From: SIG78 sp036677805
GTDB lineage: Bacteria; Verrucomicrobiota; Lentisphaeria; Victivallales; Victivallaceae
Length of the DNA: 64,000 nucleotides
Assembly: GCA_036677805.1 (NCBI GenBank)
Contig: JAVBVS010000004.1
Location: forward strand, 186,001 to 250,000
Direction: 5' to 3'
Shown here: in pieces, positions 17,401 to 25,717 of the stretch
Position numbering within the stretch: the first letter of the stretch is position 1
How the letters are laid out: each line of letters begins with the position of its first letter
Program-made: the position numbers and the translations under genes
The notes under the pieces: model-generated
Seen by the model: the letters and a program-made list of their open reading frames with translations, nothing else
The model's database searches: none
What the model was told of the DNA's origin: nothing

Positions 17401-18656
17401 GCCAGGCCCGGGAAAATCTGGGCTATCGTATGGGCATGTACACCAACTATACGCTGATCTCTCCGGTAACGGGCTATGAATTCGACCGTGAAAAAATCAC
17501 CTGGGATGAGGACGGCCAGTGGCGTTACGGTTCCGGCGACATGAAAATGTACAAATACGCCTACATGCTTGACTGGCAGAAACGCCTCAATCCGGTTCTG
17601 AAAAAGAAATTCAATCTGAATTGCACCTATCCGGATCAGTATACCTGCCGTTCACCCTGGGAGTATACTGACTTCGATGCGCGGGTCCCGGAGGCGGGCA
17701 AATTCTCTCCGGCGTTGCGTGTGATGGCCCAATGCCTCAATCTCGAGCGCGAACTCTTTGAAATTCCGCTTTCAGAAGGCATCATGCAATGGACCCTGGC
17801 CGGATTCTGTGACAGCTACGCCCAGCCCGGCGCCCAGTACGATCCGTGGTTTCCGGAATTTCAGTTGCGTCAGATGCACCGGCTTTCAAACGATTGCGGC
17901 ATTCATCTGAGCGATACCGCGGCGTCGGCGCCGGAAATGGTCGACCGTCTGTTGGCCGGACAACTGGCCAACGGAACCATCGGCCACCTTTATGGCTGCT
18001 ATGGCGGACCCCCGCTCAAGGCGATACCGTATCATCTGCTCAAGAGCTACTACATCATGAAGCAATTGCAGAAATTTTACGCCGGGGTCGACATCGCTGA
18101 AATCGGTTATCCCCATCAGGGCAAAATGCTCAACGGCGCAGAAGCTATCGCCGCCGGGATTGTCGGCCGCAATCAGCTTTATCTGAAGTACGCCAACGGC
18201 CTTGAAGTCTGGGTCAACGGCAATCCCGAAGAAAAATGGACCATTGAGGTTGCCGGACGGAAGATCGTCCTGCCTGCCTACGGTTACTATGCCCGATCGA
18301 AAGACCAGGTCGAAACGTATTCGATCGAGGCTGACGGCCGGCGCGTCGATTATTCCTATGGACCGGAATATCTCTTCGCCGGCGGCAATGGGCAACCGTA
18401 TGATTTCGGGACGATACGATGCGCCCATGCCTATGCCGTCTTTCGCGAAGACGGCGCCTGGCGGGTGATTCCGACGCCGTTCATGGGCGAGGAAGAAATT
18501 CGGATTTCGACCGCCGCACTGCCGGTTTCTCCCGGCGCCATGCTTGAGAAACTGGATGTCGACGCCAAGGTCATTGCTCGAGAACCTGTTCGAATCGAAG
18601 ACGGCAAGGTGATTATACCTATTGAGAAAGGAGTATTCGGTTACCGAATCAAATAG
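14403..18656 (+). CDS. Large secreted LamG-domain protein with glycosidase-like region
   Basis: 1417 residues with a signal peptide (about residues 1-37, ending AASAARAADW). Two concanavalin-A-like LamG domains are visible at about 60-250 (FTLLVHARKAP, YDSALSAERIAAIHAQL) and 285-440 (LTFGAWIKPENTTPH, WQHVAFAWDGCSLQLFVDGVAV, YQGAIDEVRIF). A beta-sandwich-like region follows at about 490-650. The C-terminal half (about 900-1260) is rich in Trp/Tyr/Asp (GLWVTRMWYDTMPMYDYFDR, MIRDHGTLYRMYSP, CTYPDQYTCRSPWEYTDFDAR) and looks like a TIM-barrel hydrolase; a link to GH101-like enzymes is only a guess. A terminal beta domain closes the protein. A pseudopilin gene follows 58 bp downstream. Confidence 0.8.
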   Translation: MMKKKNWKCIAMPLRFGTLFSIGCLMAAASAARAADWFTTYMNTPRGLECYFDFDGGGPGGSGREMYCNISRKTLRPLQNARWVPGCRGGEALCFRGDEKYSVPDTGGEGRKNFTLLVHARKAPAGGGYLVLKKGAFGFPQYGEDGEVGAYLKLENGADFALKGASDDGSETTWTLVVDGTAAAIYRNGECVNRRNLPAPVSANAIPLLIGNSGGWSKKDFQGTLELLRLYDSALSAERIAAIHAQLRSRSVESDSTVALQLPLYMASRFVGDNVSYEKRPQALYCDGKGGGAVLPDYPELKTPAGLTFGAWIKPENTTPHKLEEQGYIASCSSGNHAGWMIGTYYDNGLAVSLTTDKGNFSASAAKVLKPNVWQHVAFAWDGCSLQLFVDGVAVGERVLTEGKFLPYDGPITLGKASDRDGMYYQGAIDEVRIFSVGLLDRKMSDAGKPVIAAAANSDPSPLKLPRMYQLGNSKNRVRPLVDFEDLTGWTVKTHTGIVTAELFRSEEDPLWGQYAGKLTFKAGDYFDAKLKTIDLLPPEPILIDHEFDRVEIWASGEYWGKSKGVRLSANFVGADGEKLSVPLDSREYPFVFWSGWSTANRSLAVPVKAGSKFLGLTVKDFDAGKAETIFLDDFAVYKASEALPPGIEIPTWKELGAPTDSDGQMPRLQTGKTCKNSFVFDGRTATFTAAEGADSIIFRYRLQSGTLNDLEVSWNGGKVFIPAQNGGFRFAVGDQTIASDDPELKAVLVEAIPGERELKTRWQWSYRNRPLCRTELNLAVKNKTLVIDFMGGDGMVSRIDAGVTAGLQDPKLQTIPYYVIRGGAKNDPALLYDNGMLLSVIFDIYVTESSHFIGGSGPEKDGSVRVNGGAGYGVKSDRTRNPVRERMYLTLSSDIAEVLPHIANPKNPSMALSREGLWVTRMWYDTMPMYDYFDRAYEMLKLFHAYGLRNLMIRDHGTLYRMYSPKRRGGSCAPGGTSPEISTVLPDIGGDAKAAEYFRQARENLGYRMGMYTNYTLISPVTGYEFDREKITWDEDGQWRYGSGDMKMYKYAYMLDWQKRLNPVLKKKFNLNCTYPDQYTCRSPWEYTDFDARVPEAGKFSPALRVMAQCLNLERELFEIPLSEGIMQWTLAGFCDSYAQPGAQYDPWFPEFQLRQMHRLSNDCGIHLSDTAASAPEMVDRLLAGQLANGTIGHLYGCYGGPPLKAIPYHLLKSYYIMKQLQKFYAGVDIAEIGYPHQGKMLNGAEAIAAGIVGRNQLYLKYANGLEVWVNGNPEEKWTIEVAGRKIVLPAYGYYARSKDQVETYSIEADGRRVDYSYGPEYLFAGGNGQPYDFGTIRCAHAYAVFREDGAWRVIPTPFMGEEEIRISTAALPVSPGAMLEKLDVDAKVIAREPVRIEDGKVIIPIEKGVFGYRIK

Positions 18657-18714
18657 CGGATTATTTTCCAGGTCCATTGTATCAATCACGCATTATTCGT
18701 AGGGAAGAAGAAAA

Positions 18715-19452
18715 ATGAAAAAGCGGAAGATTTTTACTCTCATTGAACTCCTCGTGGTCATCGCCATCATCGCCATTCTCGCCGCCATGCTGCTGCCGGC
18801 GTTGTCGGCGGCGCGCGAACGGGCGCGGCAGAGCAACTGCATCAACAAACTCAAGCAGATCGGTCTGGCGGAAACCATGTACGCCGGCGACAACAAGGAT
18901 TGGCTGTCGCATATGATGGAAAATACCCCCGGCGACAACTCCGGGGAGGGTTACGGCTGTATTTTCGCCAATGACCGCTTTCCCGGGATCATGCTGGCCT
19001 ATACCGGCGTTCTGGGCGAAGTCGTCAAGGCTGATGTGGCGTCGATGAGCGCCTATAAACTGCGCAATTTCAAATGTCCGTCGGATACGGTCAATTGTAC
19101 TGACAAGGCCGGTGTGAGCGGCGCTACCGACTGGGCCGCGGTCTGCAGTTACATTTACCATCGCGCCAGTTCGGATACCTGGGCGACCGCTTACGGGTAC
19201 AAGGACTCAAGCGGCAATCCGGTTCCGCGCAGCATTGTTGGTCGCCACAATCCCGATGCCACCATCTGGAATGAGCACTCCAGCGGAACGTCCAAAGCCT
19301 ATAAAGGCACAACCACCGGGACGCCGAATCATCCCAAAAACACCAACGCTCTTGCTCTCGGCGGCAATGTCAAAAGTAAAGTCGTCAATGATTCCACCAA
19401 GGACAAAAGCGGAGACCCGGCCGTATGGGCGGTCTATACCGATGAACTTTAA
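18715..19452 (+). CDS. Type II secretion/type IV pseudopilin-like protein (cassette A)
   Basis: 245 residues. A short basic leader (MKKRKI) precedes the prepilin cleavage/methylation motif FTLIELLVVIAIIAILAAML, then LLPALSAARERARQSNCINKLKQIGLAETMY, the start of the DUF1559-type pseudopilin body. The globular domain is small, with a pair of cysteines around CPSDTVNCTDKAG. Prepilin peptidase would cut before the Phe. The C-terminus carries a degenerate form of the family's DGH-type end (ALALGGNVKSKVV). It follows the LamG giant in the same direction, so a role in its export or surface display is inferred. No secretion machinery genes are nearby. Confidence 0.92.
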   Translation: MKKRKIFTLIELLVVIAIIAILAAMLLPALSAARERARQSNCINKLKQIGLAETMYAGDNKDWLSHMMENTPGDNSGEGYGCIFANDRFPGIMLAYTGVLGEVVKADVASMSAYKLRNFKCPSDTVNCTDKAGVSGATDWAAVCSYIYHRASSDTWATAYGYKDSSGNPVPRSIVGRHNPDATIWNEHSSGTSKAYKGTTTGTPNHPKNTNALALGGNVKSKVVNDSTKDKSGDPAVWAVYTDEL

Positions 19453-19559
19453 ACGATTGCTCAGTCGCTGCCTGCCGCCCGACGGCTGGAGGAGTCTTCC
19501 GCTGCGGCGGCACTCCGGCCGTTGGACGGAATGCTGAAATCAATTCCTGCTTGCCCTCC

Positions 19560-19601
19560 GGGTCATGCCGCCGTTTTCCTCCCTTTTCGGCGGCATGACC
19601 C
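19560..19601. terminator. Strong hairpin between convergent genes
   Basis: A 14-bp perfect stem, GGGTCATGCCGCCG and its complement, with a loop of about 14 nt. It lies between the pseudopilin (plus) and DUF4432 gene (minus). No T-run on either side, so it is a termination or mRNA-end structure of uncertain type. Confidence 0.55.
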
Positions 19602-19621
19602 CTTTGGGCGGCTCCGGGAAC

Positions 19622-20644
19622 TCAGGCGAGTTCTTCCACGCCGATGCGGAGATTGAATTCCACCACTTCTCCCGGCGCCAGCATGCGCAGCAGCCCGCGC
19701 TTTTCGTTGTCGCTCTGGCCGGTCGGGACACAGTTGCCGGGTTCGAGCCCGACGACGTATTCGCCCTGGCCCATCTGCTTCCACTGATTGAGCAAAGGCA
19801 GCGTCCGGGTGTCGTAGGCGACGGTCAGTTTGAGCTTGGCCGCGGGATTGACCAGCGCCATTCGCGCGAAGCCGTCGGCGTCCGCCGGAATCCGGTGGAT
19901 GAATACCTGTTCGGCATAATTCGGCTGCGGTCCTTCAAGTTTCGCCCAGTCGGCAATCCCGGCTGCTGCCGCGGCGTCTTTGGGCAGCACTTCGTGGGCG
20001 ACGGCCTCGAGCCGGGCGCCGGCATCGACCAGCGGATAACCGAAATTGCAGTGATAGAGCATCATCAGCGGCGCCGGGGCGAACCCCTGATTTTCCAGCC
20101 GGTCGGTGAGGTAGATGGTGTTGTCGCCCGAAGTGCAGAGAATCCGGCGGCGCATTTCGAGTTTTTCGCCGAAAGCCATGGTATGGCGCACGGTGCCCGC
20201 CGCGCCCAGTTCGTAATGTTCGCTGTCGCGCCAGCGGTTCTCCAGCGCAAGCTGTTCGACCGGAAGATGCGAAACCCGGCCATGGAGTCCGTGCGCTTCG
20301 CCCCGGACGGTATCGGGCCCCCCGACATTCAGGAAGCCGGCGGTGGTCAGCATGCCGCCGGGCCAGCTGCGCAGCCACATCACGCCTTCGGGTTCGTAAA
20401 AGGCGGGGTTCACGATGCCGTTGGGCGAGAGCCACGCCAGCGGAATGCCCTTGAAGCGGGCTTCGTAGAGATCGAGCGCCCGGTCGGCCATCAGGGTGAA
20501 CGACAGGCCGCTGCCGTTGTCGACTTCCACCAGACGGACGCCGCGGCCGCGGCCTTCGTCGAGGACCACGGTGCGCAATTTGCAATACTGTTCCATGCGA
20601 CCGACGCGCTGCGTCAAAAATTCCCGATTGCGGCGATTGTACAT
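19622..20644 (-). CDS. DUF4432 family aldose-epimerase-like protein
   Basis: 340 residues, no signal peptide. The beta-supersandwich fold of galactose mutarotases is indicated by GLSFTLMADRALDLYEARFKGIPLAWLSPNG, GGMLTTAGFLNVGGP, the His-rich GEAHGLHGRVSHLP (H118, H121, H126), YHCNFGYPLVDAGARL and GLEPGNCVPTG with a conserved Glu. DUF4432 proteins are thought to epimerise or bind sugars produced by neighbouring hydrolases. It is convergent with cassette A and has its own promoter about 165 nt upstream (20811-20839), leaving a long GC-rich leader. Confidence 0.85.
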   Translation of the reverse strand: MYNRRNREFLTQRVGRMEQYCKLRTVVLDEGRGRGVRLVEVDNGSGLSFTLMADRALDLYEARFKGIPLAWLSPNGIVNPAFYEPEGVMWLRSWPGGMLTTAGFLNVGGPDTVRGEAHGLHGRVSHLPVEQLALENRWRDSEHYELGAAGTVRHTMAFGEKLEMRRRILCTSGDNTIYLTDRLENQGFAPAPLMMLYHCNFGYPLVDAGARLEAVAHEVLPKDAAAAAGIADWAKLEGPQPNYAEQVFIHRIPADADGFARMALVNPAAKLKLTVAYDTRTLPLLNQWKQMGQGEYVVGLEPGNCVPTGQSDNEKRGLLRMLAPGEVVEFNLRIGVEELA

Positions 20645-20770
20645 TTTCCGACCATCCTGTAGCTGTGATTGAACTCAATAACCGATGGAGGAGCCGTCGT
20701 CCGGACCGCGGCGGCGCCGCCGGACCCGGAGGCGCGCGGACTCCGTCCCCCAAATTTTTCGGACCGTCCC

Positions 20771-20799
20771 TTGCAATCCGAACACCATTCGATTATATT
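20771..20799 (+). promoter_or_regulatory. Promoter of hypothetical secreted gene
   Basis: TTGCAA (20771-20776), 17-nt spacer, TATATT (20794-20799), reading towards ATG 20905. Confidence 0.55.
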
Positions 20800-20810
20800 G
20801 AATCTATGAT

Positions 20811-20839
20811 ATAATACAGTGGAAATCTCATGCTGTCAA
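20811..20839 (-). promoter_or_regulatory. Promoter of DUF4432 gene
   Basis: TTGACA (20839-20834), 17-nt spacer, TATTAT (20816-20811) on the minus strand. It lies almost back-to-back with the plus-strand promoter at 20771-20799. Confidence 0.6.
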
Positions 20840-20904
20840 CTCCGGAATCGCAATAAAGCGATTTCTGAACATGGCAAAGAGCCGAAAACACCGGGAGGGT
20901 GACG

Positions 20905-21468
20905 ATGTTTTTACGAAAATGGCTGCTGATCGGGATGTGTTTGTCCGGTATTGTGGCGCTTCGAGGGCGGAGCAATGAGCCCGGCGTCGCTTATGCCGGC
21001 ACGTCGCTGGCCTCCGCTTACGGCGCGGTGCTCGGCGCGGATATCACGGCGGAAATCGCCCAATATCGAAAGGGATCGGTTTTCCGCAATGTCGGCGGGT
21101 TCATCACCGCCGGTCACGGACCGGAATATGTCTTCGAGCCGAGCGAGCCGATTACGCTGGTGCTGCACGGCGACACGGTCGTCCTCGGCCGGTACTGCGT
21201 TCTGGTTACGCCGAAAAACCGCATTTACAAGATCCGGGTCGATCATATCCGGGAACATCTTGGAACGGTGGTCGCCATCCTGGAATCCCGCTACGGCAAA
21301 CTGCCTTTCCGCAAGATCGAAAAACCGGCCGCCGACGGCTGCGATCAGGCGGCCGAACTGATCGATCCGAAGAATCCGGCCCGCAAGCTGATCGTGAAAA
21401 AATCGCAATACCAGCTGATTTTCGAGCTCTACGATCTTGCGATCGAAAAGACCGATTCCGGCAGTTAG
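20905..21468 (+). CDS. Hypothetical secreted protein
   Basis: 187 residues with an N-terminal hydrophobic segment (LRKWLLIGMCLSGIVAL), probably a signal peptide or anchor. The body is mixed alpha/beta (EPITLVLHGDTVVLGRYCVLVTPKNRIYKIRVDHI) with a Lys-rich C-terminal half. I do not recognise a family. Start ATG 20905 has GGGAGGG immediately upstream. A GTG at 20899 overlaps that site and is unlikely. Convergent with the AraC gene downstream, with only 30 bp between stop codons. Confidence 0.7.
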   Translation: MFLRKWLLIGMCLSGIVALRGRSNEPGVAYAGTSLASAYGAVLGADITAEIAQYRKGSVFRNVGGFITAGHGPEYVFEPSEPITLVLHGDTVVLGRYCVLVTPKNRIYKIRVDHIREHLGTVVAILESRYGKLPFRKIEKPAADGCDQAAELIDPKNPARKLIVKKSQYQLIFELYDLAIEKTDSGS

Positions 21469-21498
21469 ACCGGTATTCCGCCCGGGTCCGGGCGGAGA

Positions 21499-22362
21499 TC
21501 ACAGCTGCCGGATTCGAGCCATCGGCGTATTGCCGAACCGTTTCTTGAAGGCCCGGCAGAAGTAGGAGGCGTCGGCGAAACCGCATGGCTGAAGCACCTC
21601 TTTGATTTTGCCGCCGGCGGCAAGCAGATCGGAAGCGCGCCGCAGCCGCAGATCAAGCAGGTATTCTCCCGGCGTGCAACCCATGTGGCGGGCGAAAATC
21701 CGGCCGAAATAATCCGGCGACAAATTGGCCGCCGCCGCGATGTCGGCGACGCTCAGCGACCGCTCCGCGAGATGTTTTTCCATATGGCGCAGGGCCCGGA
21801 AAATACCGTCCGGGATATGGCCCTGGCCGAACTCCGCGCCGCCGGGCAATTCGCCGTACAATGCCATCATGAAGGCATAGGCGAACCCCGAACATTCCTG
21901 AATGGTCAGGCGCGATGCGGAGCGGACGCGCCGGAAGAACTCCGCCGCCAGACTCAGCGCCGGGCATTCCGGGTCGAGCTTCAGACCGGGACCGTTCGCG
22001 GCGAAAATCCGCCGGGCGCAATCGAGGACCGCCGCGCCGCACAGCGATACGTAGGCGAATTTCCAACTCCCGCTGCCGGGCGGGTAGCAGTAGGTGCCGG
22101 GCCCCGGGTACTCCAGGAGAAAAGCGTTGCCTTTCGGCAGGCAATGGGTATCATCCCGCCAGGTGAAAACGCCCCGTCCGGAGAGGGTATATTGAAAAAT
22201 CACGCCGTTGCCGGGGCCGCGCCGGGAAAGATCGTGCCGGTAACGCGGGTTGTCGGCGACGCCGACCCCGATGGACATCATCATGGCCGGGAAATCCTGG
22301 CGAATCCAGCCCGGCGGCGTCCAGAATCCCGCCGACTCCGAAAAATCGATGTCGAATCCCAT
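21499..22362 (-). CDS. AraC-family transcriptional regulator
   Basis: 287 residues. The N-terminal cupin-type ligand-binding part contains FQYTLSGRGVFTWRDDTHCLPKGNAFLLEYPGPGTYCYPPGSGSWKFAYVSL. The C-terminal double helix-turn-helix contains LSVADIAAAANLSPDYFGRIFARHMGCTPGEYLLDLRLRRASDLLAAGGKIKEVLQPCGFADASYFCRAFKKRFG. Start ATG 22362 has GGGAG 8 nt upstream. Longer starts up to 22491 would add residues atypical of the family. It is divergent from the DUF4091 gene and is its likely activator, sensing a sugar. Confidence 0.93.
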   Translation of the reverse strand: MGFDIDFSESAGFWTPPGWIRQDFPAMMMSIGVGVADNPRYRHDLSRRGPGNGVIFQYTLSGRGVFTWRDDTHCLPKGNAFLLEYPGPGTYCYPPGSGSWKFAYVSLCGAAVLDCARRIFAANGPGLKLDPECPALSLAAEFFRRVRSASRLTIQECSGFAYAFMMALYGELPGGAEFGQGHIPDGIFRALRHMEKHLAERSLSVADIAAAANLSPDYFGRIFARHMGCTPGEYLLDLRLRRASDLLAAGGKIKEVLQPCGFADASYFCRAFKKRFGNTPMARIRQL

Positions 22363-22463
22363 GATCGGAACTCCCGGTATTGGATTGCGGTCGCTTGCTT
22401 TCGCGGTAAAATAACGGTCGATCCGGCACTTTGCAACCCCGCTTTCCGCGGGAAATGCGATAT

Positions 22464-22529
22464 TTGCCGAAAAAAGTCGGAAAAGTACCATTTTTCGCGC
22501 TTGGGTTCATTGCGAAAATTGCCGAAAAA
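22464..22529. promoter_or_regulatory. Direct repeats, candidate AraC binding sites
   Basis: TTGCCGAAAAA occurs at 22464-22474 and again at 22519-22529, 55 bp apart (about five helical turns), in the AraC/DUF4091 divergent region. The second copy lies within the plus promoter. AraC-type activators commonly bind direct repeats, so the assignment is inference. Confidence 0.4.
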
Positions 22530-22538
22530 CGATAAAAT
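22510..22538 (+). promoter_or_regulatory. Promoter of DUF4091 gene
   Basis: TTGCGA (22510-22515), 17-nt spacer, TAAAAT (22533-22538), about 48 nt upstream of the start codon. Confidence 0.5.
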
Positions 22539-22585
22539 TATAAGCAGCGACACGGTGTGTTTGTATTCGGCAATAAGGAGGTTCG

Positions 22586-25042
22586 ATGATGAGTGGAAGA
22601 TGGCGGATGCCGGGGCTGGTCCTTGCGGCATGCCTCGGTCTCGGTGCGGCGGAGGTCGCGGAATTGAGCAAGCCGGGAGGATTGGCGTTCCCCAATCCCG
22701 GGCTGGAGGAGGATGTCGCCAATATCGGCATTCCCGACCGCTGGCAGATCGGGAAAGAGGTTCAGGCGCGACTGGTGACCGACAAGGTGACGCAGGGCGC
22801 CAAAGCGTTGCGCGTCGACTCCGGGTATGGGGTGCTGACCGCGGAGTTCCAGGTTGCGGAAATGGCGGGCATGCGGCTGGATTTCAGTTTCGATGCCGCG
22901 GGCAGCGCCGATGCCCGGCTGGGCGTGATGATCGGATATTTCATCCGGACGGACAAGGGCAGGAAATGGGTCACTTCGCAGCCGGTCTGGAATCTGCCGC
23001 TTAAGGAAGATTATCAGACGATCGCCCGTACGGTCAAAGTCCGGGAGGATGCGCTGGACGGCAGGTTCTGGTTCTGCGTTTACCGCAGCAACCGCGAAGG
23101 AACGCTCTGGCTGGATAACTTCCGTCTCACCGCCCGCGGCGCCAGTTCGGAGTTGTCCGAGGCGCAGACGAAACAGCAGACCGAGTTGTTGCGCGAGCTC
23201 GATTATGCCATTGCCCGGCGCGACGCATTGCAAAAGCGCGGCGTCAGTCTGCCTGCGGAGGCGGCTTCGCTGGACCAGCTGCGCCGTCAGTGCTTGAGCG
23301 GCAAAGCCGCCGAGCTGTCCACGGCGCAGGCGGCATGGGCGACGGGCGCATTGGCCGCCTTGCTTAATCGCGCCGCCACCGGGAGCGAACTTGCCGTCGT
23401 CGGGGTGGACGCCTGGGCGCGTTTCGATTCGGCGCTGCCACCCGCTGCGGCATCCGGCAAAACGGAATTGATCGCACTGGGCGGCGAATACTGCGCGCTG
23501 GGAGTCGAAGTGGCCAACGGCATTGCCGAAGCGCGTACGCTCACTGTGAAAATCGCCGGACTGGAACCCGCGGCGGAAGCCGTGGTGCTGCGGCGCCAGG
23601 TATTGCTGGCCAACTGGTACCGGCGCGGCGCGATTACCATTGCCGACGCGCTGCCGCCGCTGGCCGCCGCCGGCGCCGGCATCTGGCGTCTGCCGTTGGC
23701 GCCGGGCGAAACCGTACGGCTTCATCTGGGCTTCAAAACCCGCTCCGGCATCCGGGGCGATTTTCCGGTGAGCATCACGGTGGAGGGGGCTCCGGCTGTG
23801 AACGCCGTGCTGAAATTGACCGGCGCGGAATTTCCCCGGCAGGTGGAATTCGGCAATCTCCAATGTATGTATCCGACCTTGCCGCCGGCCTCGACCCATC
23901 CTGAATTGGTGGCGCGCGACCTGGCCGAACATTACACCACCATGATCGAATTTCCGTTCATGCCGACGGTCGCGTTTCACGGCGACGGCGCATTGGCGCC
24001 GTCGGACTTGAGCCGGACCGCGCAGGCGCGGTGGATGCGGGCCTACGGCGATGCGGGGCTGACCATGGCGATTTTCTGGGCGGGCGCTTATGAACGTTTT
24101 CCGAATGCCGATGCCCCCGGGACCTATCTTACCTACACGCAGAAAGATGCGGACGGGAATCTGAGGATCACGCCCGAGTGGCGCCGGGCCTTCGATGAAA
24201 TTCTGGCGGCCTGGCTGAAGCTGGCCGGAGAATCCGGCTATGGCGACAGGATGGCGATCTGGGCGGTGGACGAACCGGCGAGCAAGGCCGACTATGCCAT
24301 CGCTCCCGGGCCGGGCATGCGGTTGACCCATGAGATGTATCGATTGGCGCACGAGCTCCAACCCGGAGTCCCGCGGGTGATGACCCACGGCCTTTATACG
24401 CTGCCGGCCGATGCCGAGCTGATCCTGCCGGAAGTCGACGTCTATGTCGCACATTGGCCGCAGCCGGAAACGCTCACTCGCTGGGCGCCGTCGGAATACC
24501 GCCATCGCGAGGCGTTTCTCGACCGGGTGCTGCCGCTGCTCCATCGGGAGCGGGAGCGGCGCGGAATGAAGCTCTGGAGTTATCATGTCGAACCCGGCAA
24601 GACCGAAACGGTATTGTTCGAACGCGCCTACCCGCTGGCGGCGGTGGGATTGGGCATGACCGGCGTCGGCACCTGGGCTTACAATGTAACCAGCGGTTCG
24701 AGCTGGGACGACACCGACGGCAAGATTCTGGACTACAGTTTCGTCTATGACGGGACTGAAAAACATCCGTTGAATTTGCAATACAACCCTTCCGGCGAGG
24801 TGGTGGTGCCGTCGCTCCGCTGGGAGGCGCTGCGCTCCGGGATTCAGGATGCGAAAATCCTGCTCCGGCTGAAGTCCGCGATGGCGGAAGGCAGGCTTTC
24901 CGCCGTTTCGGCGCGCGAGGTCAAGAGCATTCTCGACCGCTGCGAAGCGTTCGGCCGCGATCCGGTCTTCAATCCGGAAGAGATCGACCGTTTCGGCGCG
25001 GTCTTGCGGCGGATTTATACACGGGAACAAAACGGGTTGTAA
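22586..25042 (+). CDS. Secreted DUF4091-type glycosidase-like protein
   Basis: 818 residues with a short signal peptide (residues 1-22, LVLAACLGLGAAEVAEL). An N-terminal beta-sandwich (about 30-190) resembles carbohydrate-binding modules. A coiled or helical linker follows at about 190-270. A catalytic-like barrel spans about 420-800: MAIFWAGAYERFP, YGDRMAIWAVDEPA, RVMTHGLYTLPADAELILPEVDVYVAHWPQ. Near residue 655 is MKLWSYHVEPGKTETVLFERAYPLAAVGLGMTGVGTWAYNV, then a SLRWEALRSGIQDAKILLRL ending, the DUF4091 signature. GGAGG lies just before the start; ATG 22586 or 22589 are both possible. A pseudopilin gene follows after 12 bp. Confidence 0.85.
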   Translation: MMSGRWRMPGLVLAACLGLGAAEVAELSKPGGLAFPNPGLEEDVANIGIPDRWQIGKEVQARLVTDKVTQGAKALRVDSGYGVLTAEFQVAEMAGMRLDFSFDAAGSADARLGVMIGYFIRTDKGRKWVTSQPVWNLPLKEDYQTIARTVKVREDALDGRFWFCVYRSNREGTLWLDNFRLTARGASSELSEAQTKQQTELLRELDYAIARRDALQKRGVSLPAEAASLDQLRRQCLSGKAAELSTAQAAWATGALAALLNRAATGSELAVVGVDAWARFDSALPPAAASGKTELIALGGEYCALGVEVANGIAEARTLTVKIAGLEPAAEAVVLRRQVLLANWYRRGAITIADALPPLAAAGAGIWRLPLAPGETVRLHLGFKTRSGIRGDFPVSITVEGAPAVNAVLKLTGAEFPRQVEFGNLQCMYPTLPPASTHPELVARDLAEHYTTMIEFPFMPTVAFHGDGALAPSDLSRTAQARWMRAYGDAGLTMAIFWAGAYERFPNADAPGTYLTYTQKDADGNLRITPEWRRAFDEILAAWLKLAGESGYGDRMAIWAVDEPASKADYAIAPGPGMRLTHEMYRLAHELQPGVPRVMTHGLYTLPADAELILPEVDVYVAHWPQPETLTRWAPSEYRHREAFLDRVLPLLHRERERRGMKLWSYHVEPGKTETVLFERAYPLAAVGLGMTGVGTWAYNVTSGSSWDDTDGKILDYSFVYDGTEKHPLNLQYNPSGEVVVPSLRWEALRSGIQDAKILLRLKSAMAEGRLSAVSAREVKSILDRCEAFGRDPVFNPEEIDRFGAVLRRIYTREQNGL

Positions 25043-25054
25043 AGGAGAACCCCC

Positions 25055-25717
25055 ATGAAAATCAAGGCTGAAAATTTTACCCTCATAGAACTCCTGGTGG
25101 TGATCGCGATCATTGCGATCCTGGCCGCGATGCTGCTGCCGGCGCTTTCGGCGTCGCGGACTCAGGCCCAGCTGACCCATTGCCGGAATCTGTTCAAACA
25201 GTACGGCACGGCGCTGCATATGTATACCGCCGACAACAACGAATATCTCGGCGCGACGTTTCCGCACGGCGGCAGCATCTACTTCGGTTCGTCGCCCAAG
25301 GTCTGTTTCGAAACGCTCTATTTCGACTATCTCCAGAGCGACAAGAAATCGTCGCAGCTGATGGTCTGTCCGCTGGTGGCCCGCGACTACGGCAGCAGCG
25401 ATGTCTATGTCAAGGGCAACTGCACCATCGGCTGGAACTGCTGCAAGATGGGCTGTTCCAACAATGGCGGCTGGCACACCACCCGCGGTTACCGGGGGTT
25501 GGCGCGCACCCTGGCGCAAATCAACGATCCGACGCTGGCCAAAGTGTTTTACGATGTCCGCACCCATGCCTCGGTTCAGGGCAAGAGCCGCAGTTATACC
25601 TATGTCGACGGCCATGCCGGCGCGATTGACACCGAACCGATCAAGCCGTGGAGCGATTACCTGACCGATTACGGCTACGATGAAATTCCGGTATGGAAAT
25701 GGGGCGTGCTTGAATGA
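25055..25717 (+). CDS. Pseudopilin-like protein (cassette B)
   Basis: 220 residues. Leader MKIKAEN, then FTLIELLVVIAIIAILAAML and LLPALSASRTQAQLTHCRNLFKQYGTALHMYTADNNEYL. The globular part is Cys-rich (CPLVARDYG, GNCTIGWNCCKMGCSNNGGW), unusual among the window's pseudopilins and suggesting disulphides or metal binding. It ends with a SYTYVDGHAGAIDTE segment, the typical DGH end of the family. AAGGAG precedes the ATG. The stop overlaps the following oxidoreductase ATG by four bases, so an exported pilin-like protein and a cytoplasmic enzyme are translationally coupled. Confidence 0.92.
   Translation: MKIKAENFTLIELLVVIAIIAILAAMLLPALSASRTQAQLTHCRNLFKQYGTALHMYTADNNEYLGATFPHGGSIYFGSSPKVCFETLYFDYLQSDKKSSQLMVCPLVARDYGSSDVYVKGNCTIGWNCCKMGCSNNGGWHTTRGYRGLARTLAQINDPTLAKVFYDVRTHASVQGKSRSYTYVDGHAGAIDTEPIKPWSDYLTDYGYDEIPVWKWGVLE

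Noticed and set aside
22538..25615. 1025-codon minus-strand ORF
   Set aside because: Antisense to the DUF4091 and pseudopilin genes; Arg/Gly/Gln-rich low-complexity translation with no domain, a typical mirror frame in GC-rich DNA.
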